Shown here piece after piece: positions 41,960-51,177 of a stretch of 64,000 nucleotides of DNA. The notes beneath the pieces were generated by a model. It saw only the letters and a program-made list of their open reading frames with translations. It did not search any database and was not told the DNA's origin. The stretch's first letter is position 1. Every line of letters starts with the position of its first letter. Source of the DNA: Alphaproteobacteria bacterium (GTDB lineage Bacteria; Pseudomonadota; Alphaproteobacteria; UBA8366); the NCBI GenBank assembly GCA_028281325.1, contig JANQKC010000010.1, positions 186,001 through 250,000 of the forward strand. Direction: 5' to 3'. Both the position numbers and the translations under genes were made by a program.

Positions 41960-42928
41960 ATGAATGACACGACGGACTCAACCGCCAAGGACGCCGCGAC
42001 GGAATGGTTTGTCCGAATGCGCGACGCGCCGGTTTCGGATGCCAGTTACGCCGCTTTCCAGGCGTGGCTTAACGAAGACCCCGCCCATGCGGAAGCCTAT
42101 GCCGACCTCGAAAAGATATGGGTCGGCTTGGACCAGATCGATCCGGCGGAAGCCGCGGCCGTGGACCTGCCAACGACCGAACCCCGCGTATTGCCCGGCA
42201 GACGGCAAAGCCTTCGCTGGATGTCGCTGGCCGCGTCCATTGCGCTGATCGGCGGCATCGCCGGGGTCGCCACGGATTGGTCCGCCGTCCTGGCGGAATA
42301 TCGGACGACGCCGGGCGAACAGCGCCGTGTCCTTCTAAGCGACGGCACGACGCTTCACTTGAATACCGCAACGGCCATATCTACCGAATTCACGGCAACC
42401 CGTCGCGGCGCAACCGTGCATAGCGGCGAAGCGTATTTCGAGGTAGCGCGCGATCCGAACCGACCGTTTTCCGTCACGGCCGGGTTGGCGGAGATTACGG
42501 TTTTGGGCACTGCGTTCTCGGTCAAACACGTGGGCGATTCCGTCGACGTCGTCGTAACGAAAAACAGGGTCGAGGTGTCCGACCCCGAGCGGACAAGAAA
42601 GGTCGTCCGCGCGGGCCAGACGGTCCGGGTCGCCAATGGCGCGGTCGGCGCGGTCGCAACCTCAAACGACTTTTCGTCGCTGGCGTGGCGGCAGGGGCGT
42701 CTCGTCTTCGAGGGGGTTCCGCTGGGCCAGGTTCTGGTGGAGTTGGAGCGCTACCGGCACGGCCGTATTGTGATCACCGACGCCTCGATTCAATCCCTTC
42801 CCGTGACCGGCTCGTTCGCCATCAGCCGGGGCGATGCGATCCTCGACGCCTTGGAAAAAACTTTGCCCGTGCGACTGACGCGTTTGACCGATCTTCTCGT
42901 TCTCGTGTCTCGAGAGCCCGCCCGATGA
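41960..42928 (+). CDS. FecR-type anti-sigma/signal transducer (module 2)
   Basis: The 322-residue protein has the DUF4880 head (A-A-T-E-W-F-V-R-M-R-D...F-Q-A-W-L-N-E-D-P-A-H-A-E-A-Y-A-D), a membrane helix near 90-107, and a periplasmic FecR domain (P-G-E-Q-R-R-V-L-L-S-D-G-T-T-L-H-L-N-T-A-T, H-S-G-E-A-Y-F-E-V). The C-terminal L-P-V-T-G-S-F-A-I-S-R-G-D-A-I-L segment resembles the STN-contacting end. It works between the sigma at 41354 and the receptor at 43070. Confidence 0.93.
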   Translation: MNDTTDSTAKDAATEWFVRMRDAPVSDASYAAFQAWLNEDPAHAEAYADLEKIWVGLDQIDPAEAAAVDLPTTEPRVLPGRRQSLRWMSLAASIALIGGIAGVATDWSAVLAEYRTTPGEQRRVLLSDGTTLHLNTATAISTEFTATRRGATVHSGEAYFEVARDPNRPFSVTAGLAEITVLGTAFSVKHVGDSVDVVVTKNRVEVSDPERTRKVVRAGQTVRVANGAVGAVATSNDFSSLAWRQGRLVFEGVPLGQVLVELERYRHGRIVITDASIQSLPVTGSFAISRGDAILDALEKTLPVRLTRLTDLLVLVSREPAR

Positions 42929-42949
42929 CAATGCCGCGGCCAGCGCTGC

Positions 42950-42968
42950 GGCAAAATTTTTTCCTGCG
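42950..42968. promoter_or_regulatory. Candidate sigma-dependent promoter element, module 2 receptor
   Basis: GGCAAAATTTTTTCCTGCG lies about 100 bp before the receptor GTG. It shares the GGCAAA start with the element at 55915-55934 and the T-run/GCG part with those at 36619 and 59884. Confidence 0.4.
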
Positions 42969-43012
42969 TTTGTAATGGTGCCGCTTTCCTGCGTCGTCTG
43001 ATTCACTGTGTA

Positions 43013-43033
43013 TGCGATTGAGACGCATTCGCG
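43013..43033. promoter_or_regulatory. Degenerate Fur-box-like dyads, module 2 receptor
   Basis: TGCGATT-G-AGACGCA (43013-43027) and, 6 bp on, a second dyad ending ATTCGCG overlap, as Fur boxes often do. The first differs from TGCGAAT-n-ATTCGCA at three positions, so it is weak. Confidence 0.4.
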
Positions 43034-43069
43034 AAACAATCCAATAACAAACGAAACCAGGGGCCAGCG

Positions 43070-45424
43070 GTGAAAACTCTATCAAATATCAAGGCATTCG
43101 GTATCTTGTTCAGCCTGTGCACCATCGGCATCTTCGGATCGCTGCCGGGGTATGCGCAAGACGCCAACGTTCAGCGGTTTGCGATCACGTCGCAGCCGCT
43201 TTCATCGGCCTTACTCAAGTTTGCGGACCAGTCGGGCTTGGATGTCGTATATGACACCCGCCTTGCACAGGACAAAACAACCGGCGGCGTCGAGGGGGAC
43301 TACACCTCGGAACAAGCCTTGCGAAAGCTTCTCGCGGACACCAGGCTGCGACACCGCTACACGAACACGACCACGGTGACCCTTGAGCAGATGGCGGCGA
43401 ACGCGCAAACCGCGCCCGACACACCGGTCTCGCTGGACCCGATCACCGTGTATGGCGCGCGCACCACGCAAACGCTCGACGACGTCACGTCGAGTGTCGG
43501 CATCGTAACCGACGATGACATCGACAAACGGGAACTTCGGAGTTTCCGTGATTCCTTCCGCGTGCTTGGCAATGTGCGGGACACGGACTTCAACGACGCG
43601 GGGTTCATCATCCGCGGCATCAGTTCGGAAGGACTGACGCCGGGCGGCGCGCCGCTCGCCAGCTTCTACATCGACGGGGTGCAGCAGACGGTGCAGGGCA
43701 CGCGGCGGGGCGCGCGAGGCCTTTGGGACGTGGAGCAGGTCGAAGTGTATCGCGGTCCGCAATCGACGCTTGCCGGCCGGGCCGCGCTCGCCGGCGCGAT
43801 CTATCTCAAAACCAAGGATCCAACTTACGACTACGAAGTGTCCGGCCGCGGCACCTTCGGCTCCGAAGACACCGTCGAAGGCGCCGCGATGGCGAACATC
43901 CCGCTTGTCGAGAACCAGCTGGCGCTGCGGGTCGTCGGCGAGTATCAGCGCAGCGAAAGCGATCTCAACTATCCCACATACACACGCTTCGACCGGTTCG
44001 ACGACTTCACCGAGAACGAGTTCTTCTCCCTCCGCGGCAAGGTCCTGATCGAACCGGACAGCTTGCCCGACACACGGGGGTTACTGACCTATTCCTACTC
44101 CGAGGATGCGCCCGATTCGCGCGATATCGGCGGGCCGGCGCTCGGCTTCGACTTCGATGAAAAACGGGGCGACTTCAACACGCCGAACTTTGCCGAGGTG
44201 CGGCGAACCACGGTTCACAATCTCGGCGCCGAACTGACGCACGACATACGCAGCGGCCTTACGGTTACGTCACAGACCGGCTATTCCCGTTCCGACACCG
44301 ACCGGCCCTCGATCAACGCCGGAACCGCCGGCGAGACCGATATCGTCACCGGCGATTTCATTCAGGACTTGGTGACCCAGGAAATCCGGCTGAACTATTC
44401 CGGCGGCCGCATCGACGCCACGTTCGGTCTGTACGGGGCTTATGAAAAAGAAGACGCTGGATTCTTGCGTCCGGATTTCTTCGGCTTCGCCTCGGATGTC
44501 AGCGAAACGGAACAAGAAACCTGGAACGGCGCCGTATTCGGCGAAACGACCTTCGAATTCTATCCCAGTTGGAAGATCGTCGGCGGCGGACGGTGGGACT
44601 ACACCAAACAGGAGGGCTCCAGCTTCTTCTCGCGAAACGGCGTCGCGACGACCGATTTCTCCTTCTCCCGCACGGAAAACGCCTTTCTGCCCAAGTTCGG
44701 CCTAATAAAGGAGTTCGGGCCGAGTCAAACGGTCGGTTTCACGGTCCAACGCGGCTTCCGGGCAGGCGGTTCGGGCGTTCAGCGCTCGACGGGACGCGTA
44801 TTCGATTTCGACCCCGAATTCGCGTGGAATTACGAGCTTTCCTACAAGGGCAACCTGCTGGACAACCGGCTTAGGCTTTCCGCAAACGCCTTCTATCTCG
44901 ATCTGACCGACCAGCAAATCGAAAGGCTGGAGGACCCCCTCGACCCGGCCTCGACCGTTACGGCGAACGCCGCCGAATCCCGTGCCTTCGGCTTCGAAGT
45001 GGAAGCGCAGGCGTCAGTAACGAAAGAACTGTCCAGCTTCATCTCGATCGGCTTCGTCGACACGAAGTTCGAGGATTTTGCGATCGCGGGTGGAAGCGAC
45101 CTGTCCGGCGAATCATTCCCGCAGGCGCCGAAGTGGAACGTCGCCGCCGGCGCTTTCTACCAACACGCGTCCGGCGTGTTCGTCGGCGCGGACGTCGAAT
45201 ATACCGATGACTTCAACGCGCGCATCGGACAGCCGCCGCAGGACCGGGTCAACAGCTTCTTCCTTGCCAACGCCCAGGTCGGCTTCCGCTACGAGGAGTA
45301 CAAGGCAACGCTTTTCGCGAAAAACCTGTTCGACAACGAGTATTTTCTGTTCGCCGATAACGACATCGCATCGACCCTCGGTCGGGGCCGCTTCGTTGGG
45401 TTCTCGCTCGAAGCAGCCTTCTGA
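43070..45424 (+). CDS. TonB-dependent receptor with STN signalling domain (module 2)
   Basis: The 784-residue receptor starts at GTG 43070 with an AGGGG-like ribosome site. A signal peptide ends near P-G-Y-A-Q-D; the STN domain is at 33-105 (F-A-I-T-S-Q-P-L-S-S-A-L-L-K-F-A-D-Q-S-G). TonB-box-like L-D-P-I-T-V-Y-G precedes a plug with V-E-V-Y-R-G-P-Q-S-T-L-A-G-R-A-A-L-A-G-A-I-Y. It ends in Phe. The plug lacks the G-Q-x-x-P-G-G motif of the other three receptors, so it is from another subfamily and probably recognises a different ligand. A serine hydrolase gene follows within 30 bp. Confidence 0.92.
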   Translation: MKTLSNIKAFGILFSLCTIGIFGSLPGYAQDANVQRFAITSQPLSSALLKFADQSGLDVVYDTRLAQDKTTGGVEGDYTSEQALRKLLADTRLRHRYTNTTTVTLEQMAANAQTAPDTPVSLDPITVYGARTTQTLDDVTSSVGIVTDDDIDKRELRSFRDSFRVLGNVRDTDFNDAGFIIRGISSEGLTPGGAPLASFYIDGVQQTVQGTRRGARGLWDVEQVEVYRGPQSTLAGRAALAGAIYLKTKDPTYDYEVSGRGTFGSEDTVEGAAMANIPLVENQLALRVVGEYQRSESDLNYPTYTRFDRFDDFTENEFFSLRGKVLIEPDSLPDTRGLLTYSYSEDAPDSRDIGGPALGFDFDEKRGDFNTPNFAEVRRTTVHNLGAELTHDIRSGLTVTSQTGYSRSDTDRPSINAGTAGETDIVTGDFIQDLVTQEIRLNYSGGRIDATFGLYGAYEKEDAGFLRPDFFGFASDVSETEQETWNGAVFGETTFEFYPSWKIVGGGRWDYTKQEGSSFFSRNGVATTDFSFSRTENAFLPKFGLIKEFGPSQTVGFTVQRGFRAGGSGVQRSTGRVFDFDPEFAWNYELSYKGNLLDNRLRLSANAFYLDLTDQQIERLEDPLDPASTVTANAAESRAFGFEVEAQASVTKELSSFISIGFVDTKFEDFAIAGGSDLSGESFPQAPKWNVAAGAFYQHASGVFVGADVEYTDDFNARIGQPPQDRVNSFFLANAQVGFRYEEYKATLFAKNLFDNEYFLFADNDIASTLGRGRFVGFSLEAAF

Positions 45425-45450
45425 CCGCCGCAACCATGTTCAGGGGGACT

Positions 45451-47301
45451 ATGCTCACCGTGGCGTCGATCATCATCGGCGCCACGGTGCTTACCGGCGC
45501 GGGTAAGGCCGATGAGATCCGCGTGCTTCATACGGAACTATTGGCGATCGCAAAACAGAACGGCATCCGAGGCGGCGCCTATGCGATCATCGAGGACGGC
45601 AAGATCATCGCGACGCGGGCGTTCGGATACGCCGACGCGGCGGAAAGCCGCCCGGTCACGCCGGAAACCCTGTTTCAAGCGGGCTCGATTTCCAAGACCG
45701 TAACCTCTTTAGTCGCCTTGTCATCGGTCGAGCGGGGCCGCATCGCGTTGGACACAAAGGTCTCCACGCTTCTCCCGGACGCCGGCATTGAAAATCGATG
45801 GCGCGATGATACGCCGCTTCACCTCGTTCATCTGCTCGAACACACGGGCGGCTTGCCAGGTTCGAGTTACTTCGAGACGGCCCAACAGGGGCCGAATCTC
45901 TCGCCATCGGACTTTATGGCGCGAAGCCGCGGACGCCTGACGCTGCGATGGCCACCGGGCCGATACTATTCCTACGCCAATGCGGGCCATACCATTGCGG
46001 CGCGCATGCTTGAGGTGGCAAGCGGGCGAGACTTCGACACGCTTGCGAAAGACCAGGTGTTTGCCCCGCTCGGCATGACAACCGCCTCTTTCCGCACGCA
46101 CGGACCCGACACCGCCGGCCGGTCGGACAGTTTCACTGCGGACGGCAGCCGCGCGCCGAAATGGCCGATGGCGGTGCGGCCGTCCGGGGCACTGGTTGCA
46201 AGCATTGCGGATATGGCGCGGTTGGCGCTTTTTCTGGCAACCGAAGGATCCTCTGTCGCCAACGCGCCGGTATCAGTCGCCGGCCTACGACGCATGCGTC
46301 AAGGAGAAGCATCCCTTCCGGCCCGCCATGGATATCGATATTCCTATGGCCTTGGCATGTTCGCCTTTATTGCCGCCAACCGGGTTTTCTGGGGCCATTG
46401 GGGAAAGACGGAAGGGTTTCTCGCAACCCTGGGCGTGCTGCCCGACCGGCGCAGCGGCTTCGTTCTGCTTTCCAACACCTCGAACCGCCGAGGCATGACC
46501 GCGATGCGGGAGCGGCTCGGCGAGTTTACCGGACGAGACCATGCCGCACCTGCGGCCCTGGCGTCGGCCGCGGCGTCAACCCGGCGGAACCTAACGGGCC
46601 TCTATGTGCCGTTTACACACGACATGGCCATCCGACGTTGGCTTTTTGCGGTGCTGCAAGCCGTCGTCGTGAACGACGGGACCGACGGGTTGCGACTCCG
46701 ATCCGTTCTGCCGTTCGGCGGCACATCAAATCTGACGCCGGTGTCCGACCGGTTCTATCGCAGCGAAGGATTTCCGATCGCGACGCATCTGTTCCTCGAA
46801 AAGAACGGGGAAACCGTCTTATTCGGCGACGGCCAGGAGACCTACCGCCAACTCCGCAAAGCCGAAGCGCTCCTTTTCCGCGCAGGATTGATATTGGCGC
46901 CGACCGCCATAGTCTTAAGCATCCTTTTCGCCGCCGTCGTGGCAGCGCGGAGGTTCTTTTTCGGCACGCAAAACAACGCCGATACCGTCTTCCTGTGCTT
47001 CGCCGCCGCCGGCGCGGGGCTTCTCGTTCTCCTAACGCTTTTCGCGTTCTTCGGCGTCGCGGGGCCGCTGCACGATCTCATACGTCTCGGCGAACCAAGT
47101 TTTCAATCGTTGACGCTGCTCGCGCTCAGCATCGTCTGGCCCGGGGCTCTACTCCTTGGGATCGCACTTCTTGTCCGGCGGTGGCGCGGCATGTCGTTTT
47201 ACCGGCGGTCCTTCGGACTGATGCTTGCCGTCATCTACCTTTCCATCGCGGGCACGCTGGCGTGGGTGGATTGGTTACCGCTGGTCACGTGGCGCGCGTA
47301 A
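45451..47301 (+). CDS. Membrane-anchored serine hydrolase (class C beta-lactamase fold) of the receptor operon
   Basis: AGGGGG at 45442-45447 favours the ATG at 45451, giving 616 residues; an ATG at 45436 lacks a ribosome site. A signal peptide leads into a periplasmic beta-lactamase-like domain with S-x-x-K as A-G-S-I-S-K, Y-x-N as Y-S-Y-A-N, and a late G-H-W-G. After about residue 460 there are four membrane helices. The family hydrolyses esters, peptides or amides. Being co-transcribed with a receptor that has no PepSY partner, it may split the imported ligand to free iron; this is inference. Confidence 0.82.
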   Translation: MLTVASIIIGATVLTGAGKADEIRVLHTELLAIAKQNGIRGGAYAIIEDGKIIATRAFGYADAAESRPVTPETLFQAGSISKTVTSLVALSSVERGRIALDTKVSTLLPDAGIENRWRDDTPLHLVHLLEHTGGLPGSSYFETAQQGPNLSPSDFMARSRGRLTLRWPPGRYYSYANAGHTIAARMLEVASGRDFDTLAKDQVFAPLGMTTASFRTHGPDTAGRSDSFTADGSRAPKWPMAVRPSGALVASIADMARLALFLATEGSSVANAPVSVAGLRRMRQGEASLPARHGYRYSYGLGMFAFIAANRVFWGHWGKTEGFLATLGVLPDRRSGFVLLSNTSNRRGMTAMRERLGEFTGRDHAAPAALASAAASTRRNLTGLYVPFTHDMAIRRWLFAVLQAVVVNDGTDGLRLRSVLPFGGTSNLTPVSDRFYRSEGFPIATHLFLEKNGETVLFGDGQETYRQLRKAEALLFRAGLILAPTAIVLSILFAAVVAARRFFFGTQNNADTVFLCFAAAGAGLLVLLTLFAFFGVAGPLHDLIRLGEPSFQSLTLLALSIVWPGALLLGIALLVRRWRGMSFYRRSFGLMLAVIYLSIAGTLAWVDWLPLVTWRA

Positions 47302-48402
47302 CGCCTCGATGATGCGTTTGCCAACGATCGTGGCCGGCGCGCGTTTGTCCGCGAGGTTCGACAGGTTGCACAAGACGACGACGGACAGGTCGAGACGGGG
47401 TATCCAGGCGAGAAAGCTCGAAAAGCCGGGGACGTCGCCGGCGTGGCCGATCGCGTCACCATACCGGGCGACGTGAAATCCATAGTCGAAGCCCGGCGCG
47501 ACTGTTTCAAAATCATGGAGTGCGGCGCGGCTCTTCTTACTCAGTGTCGTGCCAGCCGCCAGCGGCTTCGTCAGCACCAGAAGATCGCCCAACAGGGCAT
47601 TCATATTGCCAGCCGCGCCCGCCCAGGACGCGCTGAAATCCGTCGCATCGAAGAAAACCTCGCCATACTCGATCGCGCCCGCCCGCGCACCGAAGCGGTA
47701 GCCGCGCAGGTCGGCATCCGGGAATTCCGCATTCACGGGTATAACCGGAGTCGAAACCCCGAAGCGACGGCGGATGCGGCTATCGATGGCGTCCGACACC
47801 GGACCGCCGGTCACCGATTCGACCGCCTGCGCCAACAGAATCGTATTGGCATTCGAATAGGAAAACGTCGCATTGGGAACGACGGACGCCGCATGGCGCC
47901 GCAAGATTGCCATGATATCGGCGACCGTGCGCTCAACGCCCGGGTTCGCGTTAAGGCGCATCCGGAACGCCGGGTCGGCCAACGGATTGAACAGACCGCT
48001 CCGATGCCGCCCAAGCATCCGAAGCGTAATGGCGTCGCCATGCGGCACGCCGGCGACATATTTCGACACCGGATCGTCGAGACGAAGCCGGCCTTCATCG
48101 ACAAGCTGCAACACCACCGTCGCCACAACCAGCTTCGCGACGCTTCCGATCCGCATCGTGTGATCGCGTTTCAACGGGGCCCCGGTTTTCAGGTTCGAGG
48201 CGCCGAACGCACGCCGCCTTGATTCACCGGAGCCCACCGCCATACCGACGAGCATGCCCGGCAATCCTTGCCCTTTCAGCGCCTCGAATTCTCGCCCGGC
48301 CGCAGCTTCGGCGCGATCGAACAACACGCCGGAATCCATACCCTGCGCCATCGCCGAAGGGGTGAACATTGCAAGAAAGACGACAAAACAGCGCAACCGC
48401 AT
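47275..48402 (-). CDS. Secreted serine hydrolase, class C beta-lactamase fold
   Basis: From ATG 48402 the protein has 375 residues with a signal peptide (M-R-L-R-C-F-V-V-F-L-A-M-F-T-P-S-A-M-A-Q). Catalytic motifs are S-V-A-K (S-x-x-K), Y-S-N-A-N (Y-x-N) and I-G-H-A-G (H-x-G). It lacks the C-terminal helices of the facing hydrolase, and their 3' ends overlap by 27 bp, so the two are convergent. It probably shares a divergent regulatory region with exbB. A role in processing a siderophore or peptide in the periplasm is possible. Confidence 0.82.
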   Translation of the reverse strand: MRLRCFVVFLAMFTPSAMAQGMDSGVLFDRAEAAAGREFEALKGQGLPGMLVGMAVGSGESRRRAFGASNLKTGAPLKRDHTMRIGSVAKLVVATVVLQLVDEGRLRLDDPVSKYVAGVPHGDAITLRMLGRHRSGLFNPLADPAFRMRLNANPGVERTVADIMAILRRHAASVVPNATFSYSNANTILLAQAVESVTGGPVSDAIDSRIRRRFGVSTPVIPVNAEFPDADLRGYRFGARAGAIEYGEVFFDATDFSASWAGAAGNMNALLGDLLVLTKPLAAGTTLSKKSRAALHDFETVAPGFDYGFHVARYGDAIGHAGDVPGFSSFLAWIPRLDLSVVVLCNLSNLADKRAPATIVGKRIIEALRAPRDQR

Positions 48403-48508
48403 GCTGACACTTCCTCCAATAAGTCTGCCGTCCCACATCTCGCGGCCCCGTCTACGAAAGACACTAGGGATAAGCCATCGGAGAGGCCAAATCCCAGCGG
48501 ATAATTGT

Positions 48509-48523
48509 TGAAAATGCTTCGCA
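48509..48523. promoter_or_regulatory. Fur-box-like palindrome, exbB operon and secreted hydrolase
   Basis: TGAAAAT-G-CTTCGCA fits the 7-1-7 layout (half-sites TGAAAAT and TGCGAAG) in the gap between the divergent hydrolase and exbB genes, 71 bp before exbB. Confidence 0.55.
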
Positions 48524-48593
48524 ATCGCGATAATAGCACCTTAGCAAAAATAACGCTGCGACGCTCGGCATCGCGCGATCAGGAGCCTCCCGA

Positions 48594-49343
48594 ATGAATG
48601 AGACGCCGCCCTCCCTCGACGATAACGCCCTGGCCCAAGATGCATCCCAGGGAATCGCGACACAAATTATAGAGTTCCTGCAGGTTGGCGGGCCCGTCGT
48701 GATAATCCTCATCGGCATGTCGGTCATCGCAATGACGGTGGTGTTTGTTAAGCTCTGGGCGTTCGCGCAGATCAAAATCAACGACCGACGGACCGGTCGG
48801 CAGGCGTTGCATCTTTTCCGCGCCGGGCGGGTTGCCGAGGCATTGGCCTTGACCGCATCGGCGCGGAACCCGGTCGCGCAGGTGCTGGCCCGCACCATCC
48901 GCGGCCAGCAGCGCGGCATCCCCGAACCCCGCATCCGCGAGGAAGTCCAACGCTACGGCGGAGACGTTCTGGAGTCCTTGCGCAGCGGTTTTCGGACACT
49001 CGAAGTGGTGGCGTCCTTGGCTCCGCTTCTCGGCCTCTTCGGCACCGTCCTCGGCATGATCCAGGCGTTCCAGCAAATGGAAGCGGCCGGCAGCCAAGTC
49101 AACCCCGCCATCCTTTCCGGCGGCATCTGGCAAGCGCTGCTGACCACGGCCGTCGGACTTGCCGTCGCCATTCCCGTCGTCGCGATCCTCAACTGGCTCG
49201 AACGGACCGTGGACGGCCTCGCCCACGAGATGGACAGCGTGGTCACGCAGGCCTTTACCGAAGACTTGTCAGCAGACCAACAAGCACGGGAGACCGAAGG
49301 CGGTGGAAACGCCAGCTTACGCACCACGCCCGCCCGCGCTTAA
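48594..49343 (+). CDS. exbB: ExbB-type TonB energy-transducing proton channel
   Basis: The 249-residue protein has three membrane helices: one at about 28-50, and two in the C-terminal half (S-L-A-P-L-L-G-L-F-G-T-V-L-G-M-I-Q-A-F and A-L-L-T-T-A-V-G-L-A-V-A-I-P-V-V-A-I). It belongs to the MotA/TolQ/ExbB family and forms the pentameric channel that powers TonB for the four receptors here. Unlike TolQ it sits with exbD and tonB genes. The exbD GTG start lies inside its 3' end (41-nt overlap). Confidence 0.92.
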   Translation: MNETPPSLDDNALAQDASQGIATQIIEFLQVGGPVVIILIGMSVIAMTVVFVKLWAFAQIKINDRRTGRQALHLFRAGRVAEALALTASARNPVAQVLARTIRGQQRGIPEPRIREEVQRYGGDVLESLRSGFRTLEVVASLAPLLGLFGTVLGMIQAFQQMEAAGSQVNPAILSGGIWQALLTTAVGLAVAIPVVAILNWLERTVDGLAHEMDSVVTQAFTEDLSADQQARETEGGGNASLRTTPARA

Positions 49344-49725
49344 GCGCGGGCGACGGCGCGCACTGATCAGCCTCACGCCGTTGATCGACGTGGTTTTTAT
49401 CCTGCTCATCTTCTTCATGCTCGCGTCGAGCTATCTCGACTGGCGCGCGATCGATTTGAATTCACCGGCAAAGGCGGCGACCGGCGCTTCGGCCGAGGGC
49501 GCGTTGTTGGTGGAAATCCAAAGCGACGGGCTCCGCCTCGCGGCTGAGGAACTGTCGCTCGACGCGCTGGCCCTACGCGTGGCCGCCCGCCTTAGGGAAA
49601 AACCGAACCAACGCGTTCTGATCAAGCCGGCCGACGGCGTGTCGGTGCAAAGCACGGTGGACGTGCTTGACCGTCTCAAGGCGGCGGGAGCCGCGAATAT
49701 GTCGCTCATGCGCGGCGGGCAGTAG
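49303..49725 (+). CDS. exbD: ExbD-type protein, first copy
   Basis: I place the start at GTG 49303 (GAAGG at 49296-49300), inside exbB, because longer frames read exbB sequence out of frame. The 140-residue protein has a cytoplasmic head, one membrane helix L-T-P-L-I-D-V-V-F-I-L-L-I-F-F-M-L-A-S-S with the proton-binding Asp, and a periplasmic part. It couples proton flow through ExbB to TonB. Confidence 0.9.
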   Translation: METPAYAPRPPALKRGRRRALISLTPLIDVVFILLIFFMLASSYLDWRAIDLNSPAKAATGASAEGALLVEIQSDGLRLAAEELSLDALALRVAARLREKPNQRVLIKPADGVSVQSTVDVLDRLKAAGAANMSLMRGGQ

Positions 49726-49732
49726 AGCGGCG

Positions 49733-50152
49733 ATGCACTTTCAGCAACCCCGACCGAAGAACGACGACGAACGCATTCTGCCGCTCATTAATGTGGTTTT
49801 TCTGCTGCTGATATTCTTCATGCTGGCGGGAAAGCTGTCGTCATCCGATCCGTTCACGATCGCGCCGCCGCGATCGGCCAGCGAAGCATTCGTCGACGCG
49901 CACGACTTGGTGATTGCACTGGGAGCCCAAGGGCAGCTCGCCTTCGACGGCGCGCTACTCGATGAAGCGTCACTGAAGCAGGCGGTCGCCGACCGAATAA
50001 AAGACGAGACGTCACTGCGAATCTGGCTGAAGGCGGACAGCCAGAGCGACGCCACGCAACTTATCACCGTTATGGAACTCCTGGAGGCGGCGGGCGTCGA
50101 CCGGCTCAAACTCCTCACAGTGCCCGCGCCCATGGAGGGGACGGCAGGATGA
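49733..50152 (+). CDS. ExbD-type protein, second copy
   Basis: From ATG 49733 (AGAGCGG just upstream) the protein has 139 residues: a short head, a helix beginning L-P-L-I-N-V-V-F-L-L-L-I-F-F-M-L, and a periplasmic domain. Where the first copy has the essential Asp (L-I-D-V-V-F), this one has Asn (L-I-N-V-V-F), so it may be unable to carry protons and act as a partner subunit. It overlaps tonB by 4 nt. Confidence 0.88.
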   Translation: MHFQQPRPKNDDERILPLINVVFLLLIFFMLAGKLSSSDPFTIAPPRSASEAFVDAHDLVIALGAQGQLAFDGALLDEASLKQAVADRIKDETSLRIWLKADSQSDATQLITVMELLEAAGVDRLKLLTVPAPMEGTAG

Positions 50153-51051
50153 CCGTGCGCCGCCGGCAATGGACCGTTTCGCTGCTGCTCGCCGTTGGCG
50201 TCCACTTTCTGGGCGCGGCGGCGGTCTTCTGGCAAGAGCCAGTCGACGGGGCCAAGAGCGCCGGGATCGGCGGAATCGAGATCGCTCTCGGTCCGTCGGG
50301 CGGCGCGCCGGGCAGCGTCGCAGCGGCGGTGCCGGAACCGGCAGCGGAAGAAGCGCCCCCGGAAGACGCGCCGGACGAGACGCCACCGCTGGAGACCGCA
50401 GCGGAACCAGTCGAGCCCGAGGAACGGACCGAAACGCCGATGGAAACAGTGCCGATTGCCGAACCCGTTCCGACCCCAACCGAGGAAGCAGTGCCAATCG
50501 AACAGGAGGTTGCCACGGCCGTCGCCACGCCGCCCCCGCCGCCAAAACGAAAGCCAGCGCCGAAAAAACCGGTACGCAAGGACGTGAAACCCAAACCGGT
50601 CGTGAAATCCGCGCCGCCGGTGGAACGCCCCATCGAGCAGACCGAAGCGGAAAAGACCGCCGTCGCCCCGTCGATCGCCGGCGCCGCCGGCAAAGCGGGC
50701 GCTTTTGACAGTCCGAACGCCGGAAGTTCCGCCGATGACGCCAGCGCGGGGGGCATGGCGGGCGCGGCGGCGGACTACATGTCACTGCTGCAAGCATGGC
50801 TCGAGAAGCACAAGGAGTATCCGCGACGCGCGCGGTCGCGCCGGCAGGAAGGCACCGCGCTGCTCTACTTCGTCATGAACCGGGAAGGCGACGTGATCGA
50901 GTACAAGCTCAACAAGAGCTCGGGATACTCCCTCCTCGACCGCGAAGTCCTGGCGATGATCAAACGCGCCCAGCCGCTGCCGAGATTTCCCGACGACATG
51001 AGCAAGGAGAAGATGGAACTGGTCGTCCCCGTCCAGTTCTTCATACGGTGA
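50149..51051 (+). CDS. tonB: TonB-family energy transducer
   Basis: A 300-residue protein with an N-terminal membrane helix (residues 8-28), a long Pro/Glu/Lys-rich spacer (about 60-170, with P-P-P-P-P-K-R-K-P-A-P-K-K-P), and a C-terminal TonB domain. The latter contains Y-P-R-R-A-R-S-R-R-Q-E-G-T-A and S-S-G-Y-S-L-L-D-R-E-V. It spans the periplasm and touches receptor TonB boxes. It is the last of four coupled genes, and the only tonB in the window. Confidence 0.93.
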   Translation: MTVRRRQWTVSLLLAVGVHFLGAAAVFWQEPVDGAKSAGIGGIEIALGPSGGAPGSVAAAVPEPAAEEAPPEDAPDETPPLETAAEPVEPEERTETPMETVPIAEPVPTPTEEAVPIEQEVATAVATPPPPPKRKPAPKKPVRKDVKPKPVVKSAPPVERPIEQTEAEKTAVAPSIAGAAGKAGAFDSPNAGSSADDASAGGMAGAAADYMSLLQAWLEKHKEYPRRARSRRQEGTALLYFVMNREGDVIEYKLNKSSGYSLLDREVLAMIKRAQPLPRFPDDMSKEKMELVVPVQFFIR

Positions 51052-51177
51052 CGGGCGTATCTCCCGCATTCCGCCGAGTTGGACGGACGGCTGCCACCCC
51101 AATGCAAGCGCGACGAACAATACCTCTGTCGGCACGAGACTTGTCGCCGTTCCGTCCGGCCTCCGTGCCGATGGAGT

